Shown: positions 1-8,818 of the stretch, piece after piece
Position numbering within the stretch: position 1 is the first letter of the stretch
How the letters are laid out: the number at the start of each line of letters is the position of its first letter
NCBI GenBank assembly: GCA_040755725.1
Contig: JBFMAI010000039.1
Coordinates: 186,001-250,000 of the forward strand
Direction of reading: 5' to 3'
From: JBFMAI01 sp040755725
Lineage (GTDB): Bacteria; Planctomycetota; Phycisphaerae; UBA1845; Fen-1342
Length of the DNA stretch: 64,000 nucleotides
Translations under genes and position numbers: made by a program
The notes under the pieces: model-generated
Told to the model about the DNA's origin: nothing
What the model saw: only the letters and a program-made list of their open reading frames with translations
Database searches by the model: none

Positions 1-134
1 GGTTGACTGGCGGCCGGCTGGGTGTCGAGCGTCGCTTGGGGCGATGATTGCGGTTGGGCCGAGACGATGCACCACCCCAGCGCACCAAACAACAAGACTG
101 CCACGCCGACGCCCGTACGCGAACGACCCGACAT
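1..134 (-). CDS. N-terminal fragment of an exported protein
   Basis: The frame opens with an ATG at 134 (reverse strand) and runs off the left edge after about 44 codons, so only the N-terminus is visible. It reads as a signal peptide: a short basic start (MSGRSRTGVG), a hydrophobic core rich in Val, Leu and Gly, and a probable cleavage near VSAQP, followed by a Gln/Pro/Ser/Ala-rich stretch. A GGAGG ribosome site lies about 8 bases upstream of the ATG, which supports the start. It is divergent from the alcohol dehydrogenase gene; the 90-base gap holds a TA-rich patch at 163-168 that could serve as a -10 box in either direction. The mature domain is outside the window and no function can be assigned. 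Confidence 0.6.
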   Translation of the reverse strand, partial: MSGRSRTGVGVAVLLFGALGWCIVSAQPQSSPQATLDTQPAASQ

Positions 135-224
135 GACCACCGCCTCCGCGCAGCGCCCACGCTAATATGGTAGTCCGCCGACGGCCGGCTGGGCAGTGGC
201 CGTGCGGCGGCCAGGAGATAAGCC

Positions 225-1226
225 GTGCAAGCTATGGTCCTTCACGAAATCGGCCCGATCGAATCGTCGCCACTGCGACTTCAGCAGCCGGCCCCGCCGG
301 CCCCCGGCGCGGGCGAATTGCGCTTGCGGGTTCGCTGCTGTGCCGTCTGCCGCACTGACCTGCACGTCATCGAGGGCGACCTGCCACGGCAAACCCTGCC
401 GATCATCCCCGGCCACCAGATCGTGGGCACGGTGGACGCCCTCGGCGCCGGCGTCTCCGGGTGGCGTGTCGGCGACCGCGCCGGGGCGGCGTGGCTGCGC
501 GGCACCTGCGGCCGGTGCGACTTCTGCACCGCGGGCCGCGAGAACCTTTGCCCACACTCCCGCTACACGGGCTACCACGAGCACGGCGGCTACGCGGAGT
601 ATGCCGTCGTGCCGGCGGATTTCGCCTACGCGATACCGGCCGCGTTCACGGACATCGATGCCGCCCCCCTGCTGTGTGCGGGGATCATCGGCTACCGGGC
701 GCTGAAGCGGTGCCACCTTCAGGACGGCACGCGACTGGCGTTGTACGGCTTCGGTTCGTCGGCGCACGTGGTCATGCAGATCGCCCTCTACCGCGGCTGC
801 GAGGTGTACGTGGTCAGCCGGACCGACCGCCACCTGGAGCTGGCCCGCGACATGGGGGCCCGCTGGGTCGGTACCGACGCGGCCCAGATGCCCGTCCGCG
901 TCGATAGTGCGATCGTGTTCGCGCCCGCGGGGAGCCTCGTGCCCACGGCGCTGGAACACCTGGAAAAGGGTGGGACGCTAGCACTGGCTGGAATCACGAT
1001 GTCCGCCGTCCCCGCGCTGGACTACGAGAAACACCTCTTCTACGAGAAGAACGTCCATTCGGTCACCGCCAACACGCGGGCCGACGCGACCGAACTCCTG
1101 GCCGAGGCGGCGGAAATCCCCATTCGTCCGCACGTGACCCAGTACGCCGTGGCGGACGCCAATCGCGCCCTCCAGGACCTCAAGGCCGACCGCCTGCGCG
1201 GCACGGGCGTGCTGGTGGTGGCTTAG
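225..1226 (+). CDS. Zinc-binding alcohol dehydrogenase family protein
   Basis: A 333-residue medium-chain dehydrogenase, likely cytosolic, oxidising an alcohol or reducing an aldehyde with NAD(P); the substrate is not evident. The N-terminal GroES-like domain (about 1-150) has the catalytic-zinc Cys in CCAVCRTDLHV, a PGHQIVG motif in place of the commoner GHE, and four structural-zinc cysteines in GTCGRCDFC and REN-LC. The Rossmann half (about 155-300) has GFGSSAHVV for dinucleotide binding. Overall it resembles the TIGR02822 branch (YogA/AdhA-like). The GTG at 225 is preferred because AGGAG lies 7 bases upstream; an ATG three codons later is too far from it. It stands alone and is followed 4 bases after its stop by a long inverted repeat that could also end transcription. 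Confidence 0.88.
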   Translation: MQAMVLHEIGPIESSPLRLQQPAPPAPGAGELRLRVRCCAVCRTDLHVIEGDLPRQTLPIIPGHQIVGTVDALGAGVSGWRVGDRAGAAWLRGTCGRCDFCTAGRENLCPHSRYTGYHEHGGYAEYAVVPADFAYAIPAAFTDIDAAPLLCAGIIGYRALKRCHLQDGTRLALYGFGSSAHVVMQIALYRGCEVYVVSRTDRHLELARDMGARWVGTDAAQMPVRVDSAIVFAPAGSLVPTALEHLEKGGTLALAGITMSAVPALDYEKHLFYEKNVHSVTANTRADATELLAEAAEIPIRPHVTQYAVADANRALQDLKADRLRGTGVLVVA

Positions 1227-1230
1227 CAGT

Positions 1231-1350
1231 CCGTTGAAGAACCGCAGCGTTGGACCTCCGGGCCCGGCGCGACCGTCTTGGCAACCCGAGAACGCCGGAC
1301 TCGGAGGTCCGGCGCTGCGGGTGCAAGAGCCACAAACGGTTTTTCAACGG
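1231..1350. repeat. Long imperfect inverted repeat (MITE-like)
   Basis: Outer arms at 1231-1244 and 1337-1350 match at 13 of 14 positions, and inner arms at 1242-1260 and 1302-1320 match at 17 of 19. The right inner arm also forms its own hairpin (GCCGGAC and GTCCGGC). A close copy of that inner hairpin recurs at 17395-17420. The element starts 4 bases after the dehydrogenase stop, lies between convergent genes and encodes nothing recognisable. It may be a non-autonomous mobile element, a transcription terminator, or both. Confidence 0.65.
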
Positions 1351-1439
1351 TCGGTTAACGGGCCCCTGCGGAGCGCCCGGCCGCCAGTCGGCCCCTTCCG
1401 CACCCATTCCCGCGGAGGGATGAACGACCTCGGCCGGGC

Positions 1440-4229
1440 TCACGCGATCAGGTTAACCAACCGCCCGCGGACGACGATGACCCGTCGGGGCTCGCGGCCC
1501 TGTAGCTCGCGGGCGACGGCGGGGACCGCGCGGGCCTGTTCGACAATCTGCTCGTCGCTCGCGTCCGCCGGGACGACCACGCGCCCGCGGATGCGGCCGT
1601 TGATCTGTACTGCCAGCTCGACCGTGTCGTCGCGCACCAGCGCGGGATCGTACGCGGGCCAGGGCTGGTGGGCCAGGGACTCGGCGTGCCCGAGACGTTG
1701 CCAAAGCTCCTCGCAGATGTGCGGCGCCATGGGCGACAGCAGCGCGAGGAACCGCTCGACCTGATCGCGGCCGACCGTCGGCGCTCGCCCAGCCTCGTTG
1801 ACCCACACGATCATCTGGGCAATCGCGGTGTTGTACGCGAAACGCTCGATGTCCTCCGTGACCTTCTTGATCGTCTTGTGCAGCAACCGCTCCAGCGCCT
1901 CGGGGCGCTCGGCGCACAAGTTGGGGTTCAGCGGCGGCGGGGCGGCCGGCCCCTCCACGGGCGGCGGCACGACCAGCCGCCACACGCGCTGGAGAAAGCG
2001 GTGGACGCCGATGATGTCATTCGGGTTCCACGGTTTGCTCTTTTCGAGCGGCCCCATGTACATCTCGTAGAGCCGGAGCGTGTCGGCCCCGTACTCGGCG
2101 ATGATGGCGTCGGGGTTGACGACGTTCTTGAGCGCCTTGGACATCTTCTCGACGCTCTCGGTCAGCCGCTCGCCGGTCTGCTTGTGCACGGCCCCCTCGG
2201 GGCGGAAGTCAATGTCGTCATAATGCACCGGGATGCCGCGCCGGTCGCGGTACGCATACGCCGTGATCATCCCCTGATTGAACAGCCTGTGGAACGGCTC
2301 GGGCGTGGAAACGTAGCCCAGGTCGTACAGCACCTTGTGCCAGAAGCGGGCGTAGAGCAAGTGCAGGACGGCGTGCTCGGCACCGCCCATGTACAGGTCC
2401 ACGCCGCCGATCTTCGGCCGGCCGTCCGGCCCCGGTCCGCCGAGCCAGTAGCGCTCGACCGTGCGTTCAATAAGCGCTTGCGTGTTCCGCGCATCGCAGA
2501 AGCGCAGGTAGTACCAGCACGAGCCGGCCCACTGCGGCATCGTGTTCGTCTCACGCCTGTAGGCCAGCCCGTCACGCCGCACGGTCACCCACTCGGTCGC
2601 CCGGCTGAGCGGCGTTTGCGGCTCGGCGTTGGGGTCGTCGCTGGCGTGCGGTCGGAAGTCCTCCATGTCGGGCAGGGTGACCGGCAGTTCGGATTCATCG
2701 AGGGCCGTGATGCGCCCGTCCGGGCCGTACAGGATCGGGAACGGCTCGCCCCAGTAGCGCTGCCGGCTGAAGAGCCAGTCGCGGAGCTTGTACTGCACCG
2801 TGCCCTCGCCGAGGTTGTGCTCCTCAAGCCAACAGGTAATCCTCTTTTTGGCTTCGGCGGTCGGCAGGCCGTTCAGCGTGCACTGGCCCGCGAAGCCGGG
2901 CGCGCCGGCCGGCGGCGAGTTGACGCTGATTCCGTCGCCCACGAAGCCGCGCCAATCGGTGCCCGCGGGCGGTTCGACCACCTGAATAACCGGCAGGCCG
3001 TACTTGTCCGCGAACTCCAGGTCCCGCGTGTCGTGCGCCGGCACCGACATGATCGACCCGGTGCCGTAGCTGATGAGCACGTAGTCGGCGACCCAGATCG
3101 GCAGCCGCTGCCGATTCACCGGGTTGATGGCGTACGCCCCCGTGAACACGCCGGTCTTTTCCTTGGTCTCGGCGGTGCGGTCGAGCTCGGACTTCTGCTG
3201 CGCCTGCCGAACGTAGGTTTCAACTTCCTCGCGGTGCTCGGCGGTGGTGATGACCGGGACGAGCCGGTGTTCGGGGGCCAGCACGACGTACGTGGCGCCG
3301 AACAGCGTGTCGGGCCGCGTCGTGAAGACGCGGATCACTTCGCCGGCGGCGGGCCCGTCGCTCTCGACCGTGAAGTCCACGTATGCCCCCTCGCTGCGGC
3401 CGATCCAGTTGCGCTGCATCAGCTTGATCGGCTCGGGCCAGTCCAGCTCGTCGAGGTCGCGCAGCAGCCGCTCGGCGTACTCGGTGATGCGCAGCATCCA
3501 TTGCCGCAGAGGACGCCGATACACCGGGTGGTTGCCGCGGTCGCTGCGGCCCTCATTGGTGACCTCCTCGTTGGACAGGACGGTCCCCAGCGCGGGGCAC
3601 CAGTTGACGGGCACCTCGGCGAGGTAGGCCAGGCGGTGCTCAGCCTGGTAGTCCTCCACGGCGCGGGGCCCCTGGGCGGCAACTTCCGGGGGAATCGGCA
3701 ACTCAGCAATCGGCCGCGCCCCGCCGACCACGGCGCGCCCGTCCGCGTCGGTCCAGCGGTGCTCCGGGTCGTACCATGAGTTGTAGATCTTCAGGAAGAT
3801 CCACTGCGTCCAGCGGTAGTAATCCTCGTCACACGTGGCCAGCTCGCGGTCCCAGTCGTACGCCAGGCCGATCATGCGGAGCTGCCGCTTGTACGTGGCG
3901 ATGTTCTTCCTGGTCGTCTCCCGCGGATGCACGCCGGTCTCGACGGCGTATTGCTCCGCCGGCAGCCCGAAGGCGTCCCACCCCATGGGGTGCAGGACGT
4001 TGAAGCCGCGCATGCGCTTGTAGCGGGCCATGATGTCGGACGCGATGTACCCCAGCGGGTGCCCGACATGCAGCCCCGCGCCCGACGGATAGGGGAAAAA
4101 GTCCAGGACGTAGAACTTCCGCGCGGCGCTGCCCGGCTGCCCCGGATTGGCGGCGCGAAACGTCCCCTGCCGTTCCCAAAGCGCCTGCCACTTCGGTTCG
4201 ATCTCGCGAAAGGCGTACTCGTTGCTCAT
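1440..4229 (-). CDS. leuS: Leucyl-tRNA synthetase
   Basis: Cytosolic class I aminoacyl-tRNA synthetase that charges tRNA-Leu. The protein (929 residues) starts MSNEYAFREIEPKWQ, typical of bacterial LeuRS, which argues for the ATG at 4229 over a GTG 36 bases upstream. Visible landmarks are the HIGH-type motif as HVGHPLGY near residue 50, a large CP1 editing insertion (about 225-420) with the usual TTRPDTLFGATY segment, and the KMSKS loop as KMSKALKNVVNPD. The anticodon-binding and C-terminal domains follow, ending in GRLVNLIA. Length is within the normal range for the family. It is convergent with the dehydrogenase and lies 57 bases downstream of the PpiD-like gene on the same strand, so the two may be co-transcribed. 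Confidence 0.97.
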   Translation of the reverse strand: MSNEYAFREIEPKWQALWERQGTFRAANPGQPGSAARKFYVLDFFPYPSGAGLHVGHPLGYIASDIMARYKRMRGFNVLHPMGWDAFGLPAEQYAVETGVHPRETTRKNIATYKRQLRMIGLAYDWDRELATCDEDYYRWTQWIFLKIYNSWYDPEHRWTDADGRAVVGGARPIAELPIPPEVAAQGPRAVEDYQAEHRLAYLAEVPVNWCPALGTVLSNEEVTNEGRSDRGNHPVYRRPLRQWMLRITEYAERLLRDLDELDWPEPIKLMQRNWIGRSEGAYVDFTVESDGPAAGEVIRVFTTRPDTLFGATYVVLAPEHRLVPVITTAEHREEVETYVRQAQQKSELDRTAETKEKTGVFTGAYAINPVNRQRLPIWVADYVLISYGTGSIMSVPAHDTRDLEFADKYGLPVIQVVEPPAGTDWRGFVGDGISVNSPPAGAPGFAGQCTLNGLPTAEAKKRITCWLEEHNLGEGTVQYKLRDWLFSRQRYWGEPFPILYGPDGRITALDESELPVTLPDMEDFRPHASDDPNAEPQTPLSRATEWVTVRRDGLAYRRETNTMPQWAGSCWYYLRFCDARNTQALIERTVERYWLGGPGPDGRPKIGGVDLYMGGAEHAVLHLLYARFWHKVLYDLGYVSTPEPFHRLFNQGMITAYAYRDRRGIPVHYDDIDFRPEGAVHKQTGERLTESVEKMSKALKNVVNPDAIIAEYGADTLRLYEMYMGPLEKSKPWNPNDIIGVHRFLQRVWRLVVPPPVEGPAAPPPLNPNLCAERPEALERLLHKTIKKVTEDIERFAYNTAIAQMIVWVNEAGRAPTVGRDQVERFLALLSPMAPHICEELWQRLGHAESLAHQPWPAYDPALVRDDTVELAVQINGRIRGRVVVPADASDEQIVEQARAVPAVARELQGREPRRVIVVRGRLVNLIA

Positions 4230-4286
4230 CGCGCTGCTTCCCGCGCTCGGTCCACCTCGTCCCACTTCACCCGCGCGCCCGCGCCG

Positions 4287-6218
4287 CTAGGGGCCGGTCG
4301 GTTGCAGCAGCGCCTCGGGTCGAAAGCCGACGCGGTCCTGCACACTCCGCGGGGAGAGCCAGTCCTGGTAGAACCGCTGCACCGCGCCGTACTCCGCCAT
4401 CCGCAGCGATTGGGCCAGCTGCTCCTCGAACGGCCCCTGGTAAATGGGCTTGATCTCCACTAACTCGGCCACCGCCCACTTGTGGACGCTCGCCACCGGC
4501 ACCGCCGTCACCCGGTGGGTCGGGGCCGGGTCGGTCGCCGGTGTCCCCGCCAGATCAAAGACCGCGCGGGTCAGCCCCGGGGCCGTGCCGACCCGGTAGA
4601 TGAAGCTGCGCTCGCGTGTGAACTGCGGCGGCGTAAACGGCTTGAACTGGTCCACGTACCGCTCGGGCGCGGGGGGCGCCCCCTCCGGATCGGCTGGCTG
4701 GCTTGAAGCCTGCTCGGCGGCGGCCAGGATTCCCTTAAGTTCCGCCGCTTCCTCGACCGCAGTGTCCAACCCGACCTCGCGGGCCCGTGCCGCCAGGGCC
4801 TCGGCGTGCGCCTTGGCCAGTTGGTGGGCCTTCACGAGCTTCCAATCCTGCACAAGCTGCGTGCGGACCTCTTCCAACGATGCCGGCGGTGCCGCCGGCG
4901 CGACCTCCACCACGCGGAACAGATACGCCTGGTGCGGCGTCCGCTGTTGCGTCCGCCGGTCCATCTCGACGGTGAGCACCACCGGGGCGGGCTCCAGCAC
5001 GTTGAACACGGGCTGCCCGTCGCCCGGGTCTTTCTCCAGGATGCCCTTTACCCGGAAGGCCAACTCGGGGAGTTCCAGGTACTGGCGGCCCATCAACAGC
5101 CCCGCTGTGCCCAGCCCCGGCACACGCCGCAGGTCTTCGACACTGACCAGGTCGGTCCGGCCGTACTGGACCTCATAGGTCGCGGAGAACTGCTTTTGAA
5201 GCTCCTCGAACGAAGGGCTGCCGCCTTCCGGCGGCGCGAGGAACCCGTCCTCGCCGCGTGTCCCGGCCCCCCACGGCCGGTGTGCCTCGGCGTACATGTC
5301 GTTCACAAGGCCCTGGGCGACCTCGATCGCGCGCGCCGTGCGGTAGTCCTCCCGCACCTGGTCGCGGGCCTCCTCAAAGGTCATCGGGACCTCGGGCAGC
5401 CGGCCCTCCACCGGCTGCGTGGCTGCCGGGTCCGGCTTCATGTAGCGGTGCTTGTTGTCCTCGAAGTACCGCTTGACCTGGACGGCCTGGACCGTAATCA
5501 CGTCGCGCACCTTGTTCGGGTTCACGGTCAGGTATTCCAGGCGGACGCGATTCGGCAGCCGGTACCCGTAGACGAGCTCCTGCTCCGTGTGCGCGGTGAC
5601 GCGGTTCTTGCACTCCTCGAAGAAGGCCGCCAGCTCCTCCTCCGTGGGTTCCGGGACGCGGTGACGGAAAGCCCGGTCGTCTACCAGCGCGAGTTTGACC
5701 ACCGCCTCCTGGGTCTGGTTCCGGTACTGAATCTCCTGTCGCGGCAGGCTGTCGGTCACGGCCGCCACCTGGACCTGGAACAACCGGCTCACCGCCATCC
5801 ACCGGCCGATGATGCCGTAGATCCGGTCGTAGCTCAGGTGACTCATGCGCTGGGCTTCCCTCAGCCGTTCTTCCGGCATCCCGCGCTCGGCCAAGTGCCG
5901 GCGGACCTCCTCCGGGCTGACCAGGATTCCGCGCTGCTGGGCCTCCTCCAGGAGCAGGTAGTAGTCCAGGGCGGCCTCTTCCGGCACCCGCTGGAGCATC
6001 CCGACCCGAGCCAGCACCTGAAGCTCGGCCGCGGCCCGACGCTGGTCCGCCACCGTTATCTCCCGGCCAAAGGCCCGTCCCAGGACGATCTTCTCCATCG
6101 GGTCCGGGCCGCTCAGCCGCTGAATGGTGTCCGGGATCAGAAAGGCGACCAGCAACAACGACATGAACACCAGGATCAGGGTCCGGCTGTTCTTCCGCAG
6201 GAACTTGCTCAACTTCAT
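4287..6218 (-). CDS. PpiD/SurA-like periplasmic folding protein
   Basis: A 643-residue protein with one N-terminal membrane segment (about 12-32, LILVFMSLLLVAFLIPDTI) after a basic start MKLSKFLRKNSR, so most of it should face the periplasm. The part after the anchor resembles the SurA/PpiD N-terminal helical chaperone region: a buried helix, then a long amphipathic region with LVSPEEVRRHL. A convincing parvulin domain with its signature residues was not found, so isomerase activity is doubtful; planctomycetes often carry such degenerate relatives. The C-terminal half is rich in charged residues and prolines. A candidate promoter lies at 6283-6310. Likely job: helping secreted or outer-membrane proteins fold. 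The family call is moderately sure and the activity unsure. Confidence 0.6.
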   Translation of the reverse strand: MKLSKFLRKNSRTLILVFMSLLLVAFLIPDTIQRLSGPDPMEKIVLGRAFGREITVADQRRAAAELQVLARVGMLQRVPEEAALDYYLLLEEAQQRGILVSPEEVRRHLAERGMPEERLREAQRMSHLSYDRIYGIIGRWMAVSRLFQVQVAAVTDSLPRQEIQYRNQTQEAVVKLALVDDRAFRHRVPEPTEEELAAFFEECKNRVTAHTEQELVYGYRLPNRVRLEYLTVNPNKVRDVITVQAVQVKRYFEDNKHRYMKPDPAATQPVEGRLPEVPMTFEEARDQVREDYRTARAIEVAQGLVNDMYAEAHRPWGAGTRGEDGFLAPPEGGSPSFEELQKQFSATYEVQYGRTDLVSVEDLRRVPGLGTAGLLMGRQYLELPELAFRVKGILEKDPGDGQPVFNVLEPAPVVLTVEMDRRTQQRTPHQAYLFRVVEVAPAAPPASLEEVRTQLVQDWKLVKAHQLAKAHAEALAARAREVGLDTAVEEAAELKGILAAAEQASSQPADPEGAPPAPERYVDQFKPFTPPQFTRERSFIYRVGTAPGLTRAVFDLAGTPATDPAPTHRVTAVPVASVHKWAVAELVEIKPIYQGPFEEQLAQSLRMAEYGAVQRFYQDWLSPRSVQDRVGFRPEALLQPTGP

Positions 6219-6282
6219 GATGACCCGTCCAATCGGCGACCGCCCGGGGGCGGTCCGGTCTCGAAAATCCGACGAATCCTAC

Positions 6283-6310
6283 ATGATACGGCTTGCCCCG
6301 GCCAGCACAA
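6283..6310 (-). promoter_or_regulatory. Candidate sigma-70-type promoter for the PpiD-like gene
   Basis: On the reverse strand TTGTGC (6310-6305), a 16-base spacer and TATCAT (6288-6283) lie about 65 bases upstream of the ATG at 6218. The 332-base gap 6219-6550 shows no gene and otherwise only GC-rich sequence. Confidence 0.4.
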
Positions 6311-6550
6311 GCGAACGCCGCGGGCACCCGCGCTCGGGCGCTGGCGGGGAACGCGCGAGGTCGGCCGGGCCAGCCCCCAGCGCCGCCGGCACCGCCCAAT
6401 AATCCCCGCAGTCCTCACGGATGGCCAAACGCTCCGGCGGCCCTCAAGCGGTCGTGGTCGACGGCCGCGGAGCGTGGGGACGTGCCCCGCGCCCGCGCAT
6501 TCGCCCCGGCTCGTCCCTACTCGGCCCTTCGGGCCTGCCGCGCCCTTGCT

Positions 6551-6847
6551 TCAGGTCATCTTCGCGCTGCACCGACAGACCATCTGGCCGCAGCCCGGGC
6601 AGCCGTTGATGAACTTCTTGATCGCTTCTTCGAGGTCCACCCCCTCGACGTTGGCGAGCGTGACGAGCCAGGCGAGCACGTCGGCGAACTCCTCCCGCAG
6701 GTTCTGCGGGTCGTCGCCGCGGGCCACCGCCCGGGCCAGCTCGCCCACCTCCTCCGCGAACCACAGGAACGTCTTGGCCGCTCCGCGGGCGCGGTCTTTG
6801 TCGGAGTACATGCGGTCGATGAGCTGCTGAAACTCGTGAATGTGCAT
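6551..6847 (-). CDS. MazG-like nucleotide pyrophosphohydrolase
   Basis: A 98-residue all-alpha NTP pyrophosphatase. The MazG core motif is visible as FAEEVGELARAV followed by REEFADVLAWLVTLAN, giving the EExxE and ExxD metal-binding acidic residues. Such enzymes hydrolyse (d)NTPs to monophosphates, often as house-cleaning of modified nucleotides. The start MHIHEFQQLID at 6847 fits the family; longer upstream in-frame sequence is low-complexity and was rejected. Unusually the C-terminus carries a cysteine cluster (CPGCGQMVCRC), a possible zinc knuckle not needed for the catalytic fold. The gene is monocistronic; a possible -10 box lies at 6978-6983. Confidence 0.8.
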   Translation of the reverse strand: MHIHEFQQLIDRMYSDKDRARGAAKTFLWFAEEVGELARAVARGDDPQNLREEFADVLAWLVTLANVEGVDLEEAIKKFINGCPGCGQMVCRCSAKMT

Positions 6848-6977
6848 GTCGCATCCGTCCTGCCGAGCGACCGGCGACCGGCGGTTGGCGTCCGGCTCCG
6901 GAAGCCACCCGGTCCGCGGCGCCGGCGGTCCGGCGGCCACGACCCGTGACCGCTCCGTGTCCGGCCGACCGGGCCCC

Positions 6978-6983
6978 ATTGTA
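6978..6983 (-). promoter_or_regulatory. Candidate -10 box for the MazG-like gene
   Basis: Reverse-strand TACAAT, about 130 bases upstream of the ATG at 6847, with no convincing -35 hexamer. It lies in the 330-base divergent gap 6848-7177, which otherwise holds a short degenerate repeat and the radical SAM promoter. Confidence 0.3.
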
Positions 6984-7062
6984 GCGGATGCCGGCCGCAC
7001 GGCGGGTCGTACCTCACCGGGGCACTCAGCGCCCATCCGGCGTGTGGCCCCCGCGGCCGGCG

Positions 7063-7104
7063 TGTTGTTCTCTCCGTTGCCTGTTCCCCGTTCCCTGTTC
7101 CCCG
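7063..7104. repeat. Short degenerate tandem repeat (CTGTTCCCCGTTC-like)
   Basis: About three imperfect copies of a 12-13 base pyrimidine-rich unit (CTGTTCCCC / GTTCCCTGTTCCCCG) in the divergent gap upstream of the radical SAM gene. I recall similar tracts dispersed between genes in planctomycete genomes; no function is known to me. Confidence 0.4.
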
Positions 7105-7121
7105 ACCCGCGCTCCGCAGCG

Positions 7122-7127
7122 TATAGT
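7122..7127 (+). promoter_or_regulatory. Candidate -10 box for the radical SAM gene
   Basis: TATAGT within GTATAGTGTCCG, 50 bases before the ATG at 7178. The same GTATAGTGTC string occurs upstream of the TolC-like gene (19723) and the GH65 gene (51250). The upstream TTCCCC (18-base spacer) is a weak -35. Confidence 0.4.
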
Positions 7128-7177
7128 GTCCGCACACGCCGCCGGCCGTTGCTCGCCGGCCGCTCGAGGTAGGCCGC

Positions 7178-8818
7178 ATGCGCGATGGCCGCGACACGGA
7201 TGCTCGCAGCGCGACACCGACGGTCGAACCGCCGGCGGCTCGCGTCCTGGGCATCGAGTACCATCACCCCCTAGAGGACTGGCTGGGGCGTTACGCCGGC
7301 CGGCGGCTGCTGCACTGGCTGTCGCGGCCGCGGCGCGGCCGGGCCACCGTCATCGAGGAGGTGCTGGGCAGCTACGGCGACCCGGCGGCGCCGTGGGGAC
7401 TGCGGCTGAAGTACTGGCCCCTGCACCGGCTGATCGACGGGCTGCGGGGCTCGGTGCCGCTGGAGACGTTTCGGCAGCGCGTCTGCGAGCACCGGGCGAC
7501 CGTTATCGGCCTCGTCGCCACCGCCCGCAGCGTCGCCGAGTTCGGGCTCACCGTGCCGCAGCGGTTCTCTGCCCCGCTGTTCGCGGTGTGGAACTTCACC
7601 AACCGCTGCAACCTCCGCTGCCGGCACTGCTACCAAAGCAGCGACCGCCGGCCGCTCGACCACGAGCTGACGCTGGCGGAGAAGCTCGACCTCGTGGACC
7701 AGATGGCCGAGCAATACGTGCCGATGGTCGCGTTCGCCGGCGGGGAACCGACGATCAGCCCCGACCTACTGCCCGTGCTGCGGCGTTGCCAACGCCACGG
7801 GATGCACGTCAGCGTGGCGACGAACGGGACCGCGCTGACGCCCCGACTCACCGCGGCCCTGGCCGATGCCGGCGCGCGCTACATTGAGGTCTCACTCGAC
7901 TCGGTGCGGCCGGAGCGACATGACGCCTTTCGCGGCCAGCCGGGGATGTGGCAACGCACGGTCGCGGGGATGCGCCACGTCGTGCGGCAGCCGGGGTTGC
8001 GGCTGGGCATCGCCATGTGCGTCCACCAGGGCAACTTCGACGAAGTGGAGGACATGCTCCGTTTCGCCCGCGACATCGGGGCCTCGTGCATCGCCCACTT
8101 CAATTTCATCCCGGTCGGCCGTGGCGTCGAGATGGTCGAGGGCGACCTGACGCCGCGACAACGCGAGTGGCTGCTGCGGCGGCTGAATGAGGAGATGCAG
8201 TCGGGGCGGATCGGCGTCCTTTCGACGGCGCCGCAACTTGGCCGCGTATGCCTCGCCTTCGCCTCCGCCGACGGTCGCCAGGCGTGTTCCCACGCCGGTT
8301 CGGGCCGCGGCTGGAAGGCCCGCGTGGTGGCGAAGTACCTCGGCGGCTGCGGCGCGGGGCGGACGTATGTGTGCATCGAGCCGAGCGGCGACATCACGCC
8401 CTGCGTGTACATGCCGCAGCGCGTGTTGGGCAATGTGCGGGAGCGTCGCTTCGCGGACATCTTCCGCCACAACGACCTGTGGGACGTGCTGTGTGACCGC
8501 ACACGACTGACGCACCACTGCGGCGAGTGTCGCTACCGGAACTACTGCGGCGGCTGCCGGGCGCGGGCGGATGCGTACTTCGGGGCGGTCAACGCCGGCG
8601 ATCCCGGCTGCGTATTCAATGAGCGGCATTGGGAGGAGCTGCTGCGGCAGGACAGCATTCCCGTCACGCGCCCGGCGGGCGAGGTCCTTCCCGCCGCGTC
8701 CCCAGCAAACCGCGAGAAGCCCGCCGCGGTACGGACCTACGATGGTTGTACGACGAGCTGGATGGAGGGCGACGAACCGGCACCATCAGCGGGCCCGCAC
8801 CCAACGCCACTACTCTGA
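7178..8818 (+). CDS. Radical SAM/SPASM domain protein
   Basis: A 546-residue iron-sulphur enzyme. The radical SAM cluster motif CNLRCRHC is at residues 144-151, followed by FAGGEPTI and the SAM-barrel strand around LDSVRPERHD. The C-terminal SPASM region has cysteines in GGCGAGRTYVC, ITPCVYMP and CGECRYRNYCGGC, enough for one or two auxiliary clusters. About 130 residues precede the barrel, and the last 50 are Pro/Ala-rich with no recognisable domain. SPASM enzymes mostly modify ribosomal peptides or make cofactors such as haem d1; no peptide precursor or partner enzyme is visible nearby, so the substrate is unknown. The ATG at 7178 has GAGGT about 8 bases upstream. The gene overlaps the convergent downstream gene by 9 bases. 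Confidence 0.85.
   Translation: MRDGRDTDARSATPTVEPPAARVLGIEYHHPLEDWLGRYAGRRLLHWLSRPRRGRATVIEEVLGSYGDPAAPWGLRLKYWPLHRLIDGLRGSVPLETFRQRVCEHRATVIGLVATARSVAEFGLTVPQRFSAPLFAVWNFTNRCNLRCRHCYQSSDRRPLDHELTLAEKLDLVDQMAEQYVPMVAFAGGEPTISPDLLPVLRRCQRHGMHVSVATNGTALTPRLTAALADAGARYIEVSLDSVRPERHDAFRGQPGMWQRTVAGMRHVVRQPGLRLGIAMCVHQGNFDEVEDMLRFARDIGASCIAHFNFIPVGRGVEMVEGDLTPRQREWLLRRLNEEMQSGRIGVLSTAPQLGRVCLAFASADGRQACSHAGSGRGWKARVVAKYLGGCGAGRTYVCIEPSGDITPCVYMPQRVLGNVRERRFADIFRHNDLWDVLCDRTRLTHHCGECRYRNYCGGCRARADAYFGAVNAGDPGCVFNERHWEELLRQDSIPVTRPAGEVLPAASPANREKPAAVRTYDGCTTSWMEGDEPAPSAGPHPTPLL

Noticed and set aside
1668..3779. Open frame of 703 codons on the + strand opposite leuS
   Set aside because: leuS is unmistakable on the other strand; the antisense frame is long only because of the GC-rich codon use, and its product has no recognisable motif. 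The same applies to other long antisense frames (for example 4806-6830, 25746-27653 and 58177-60195).
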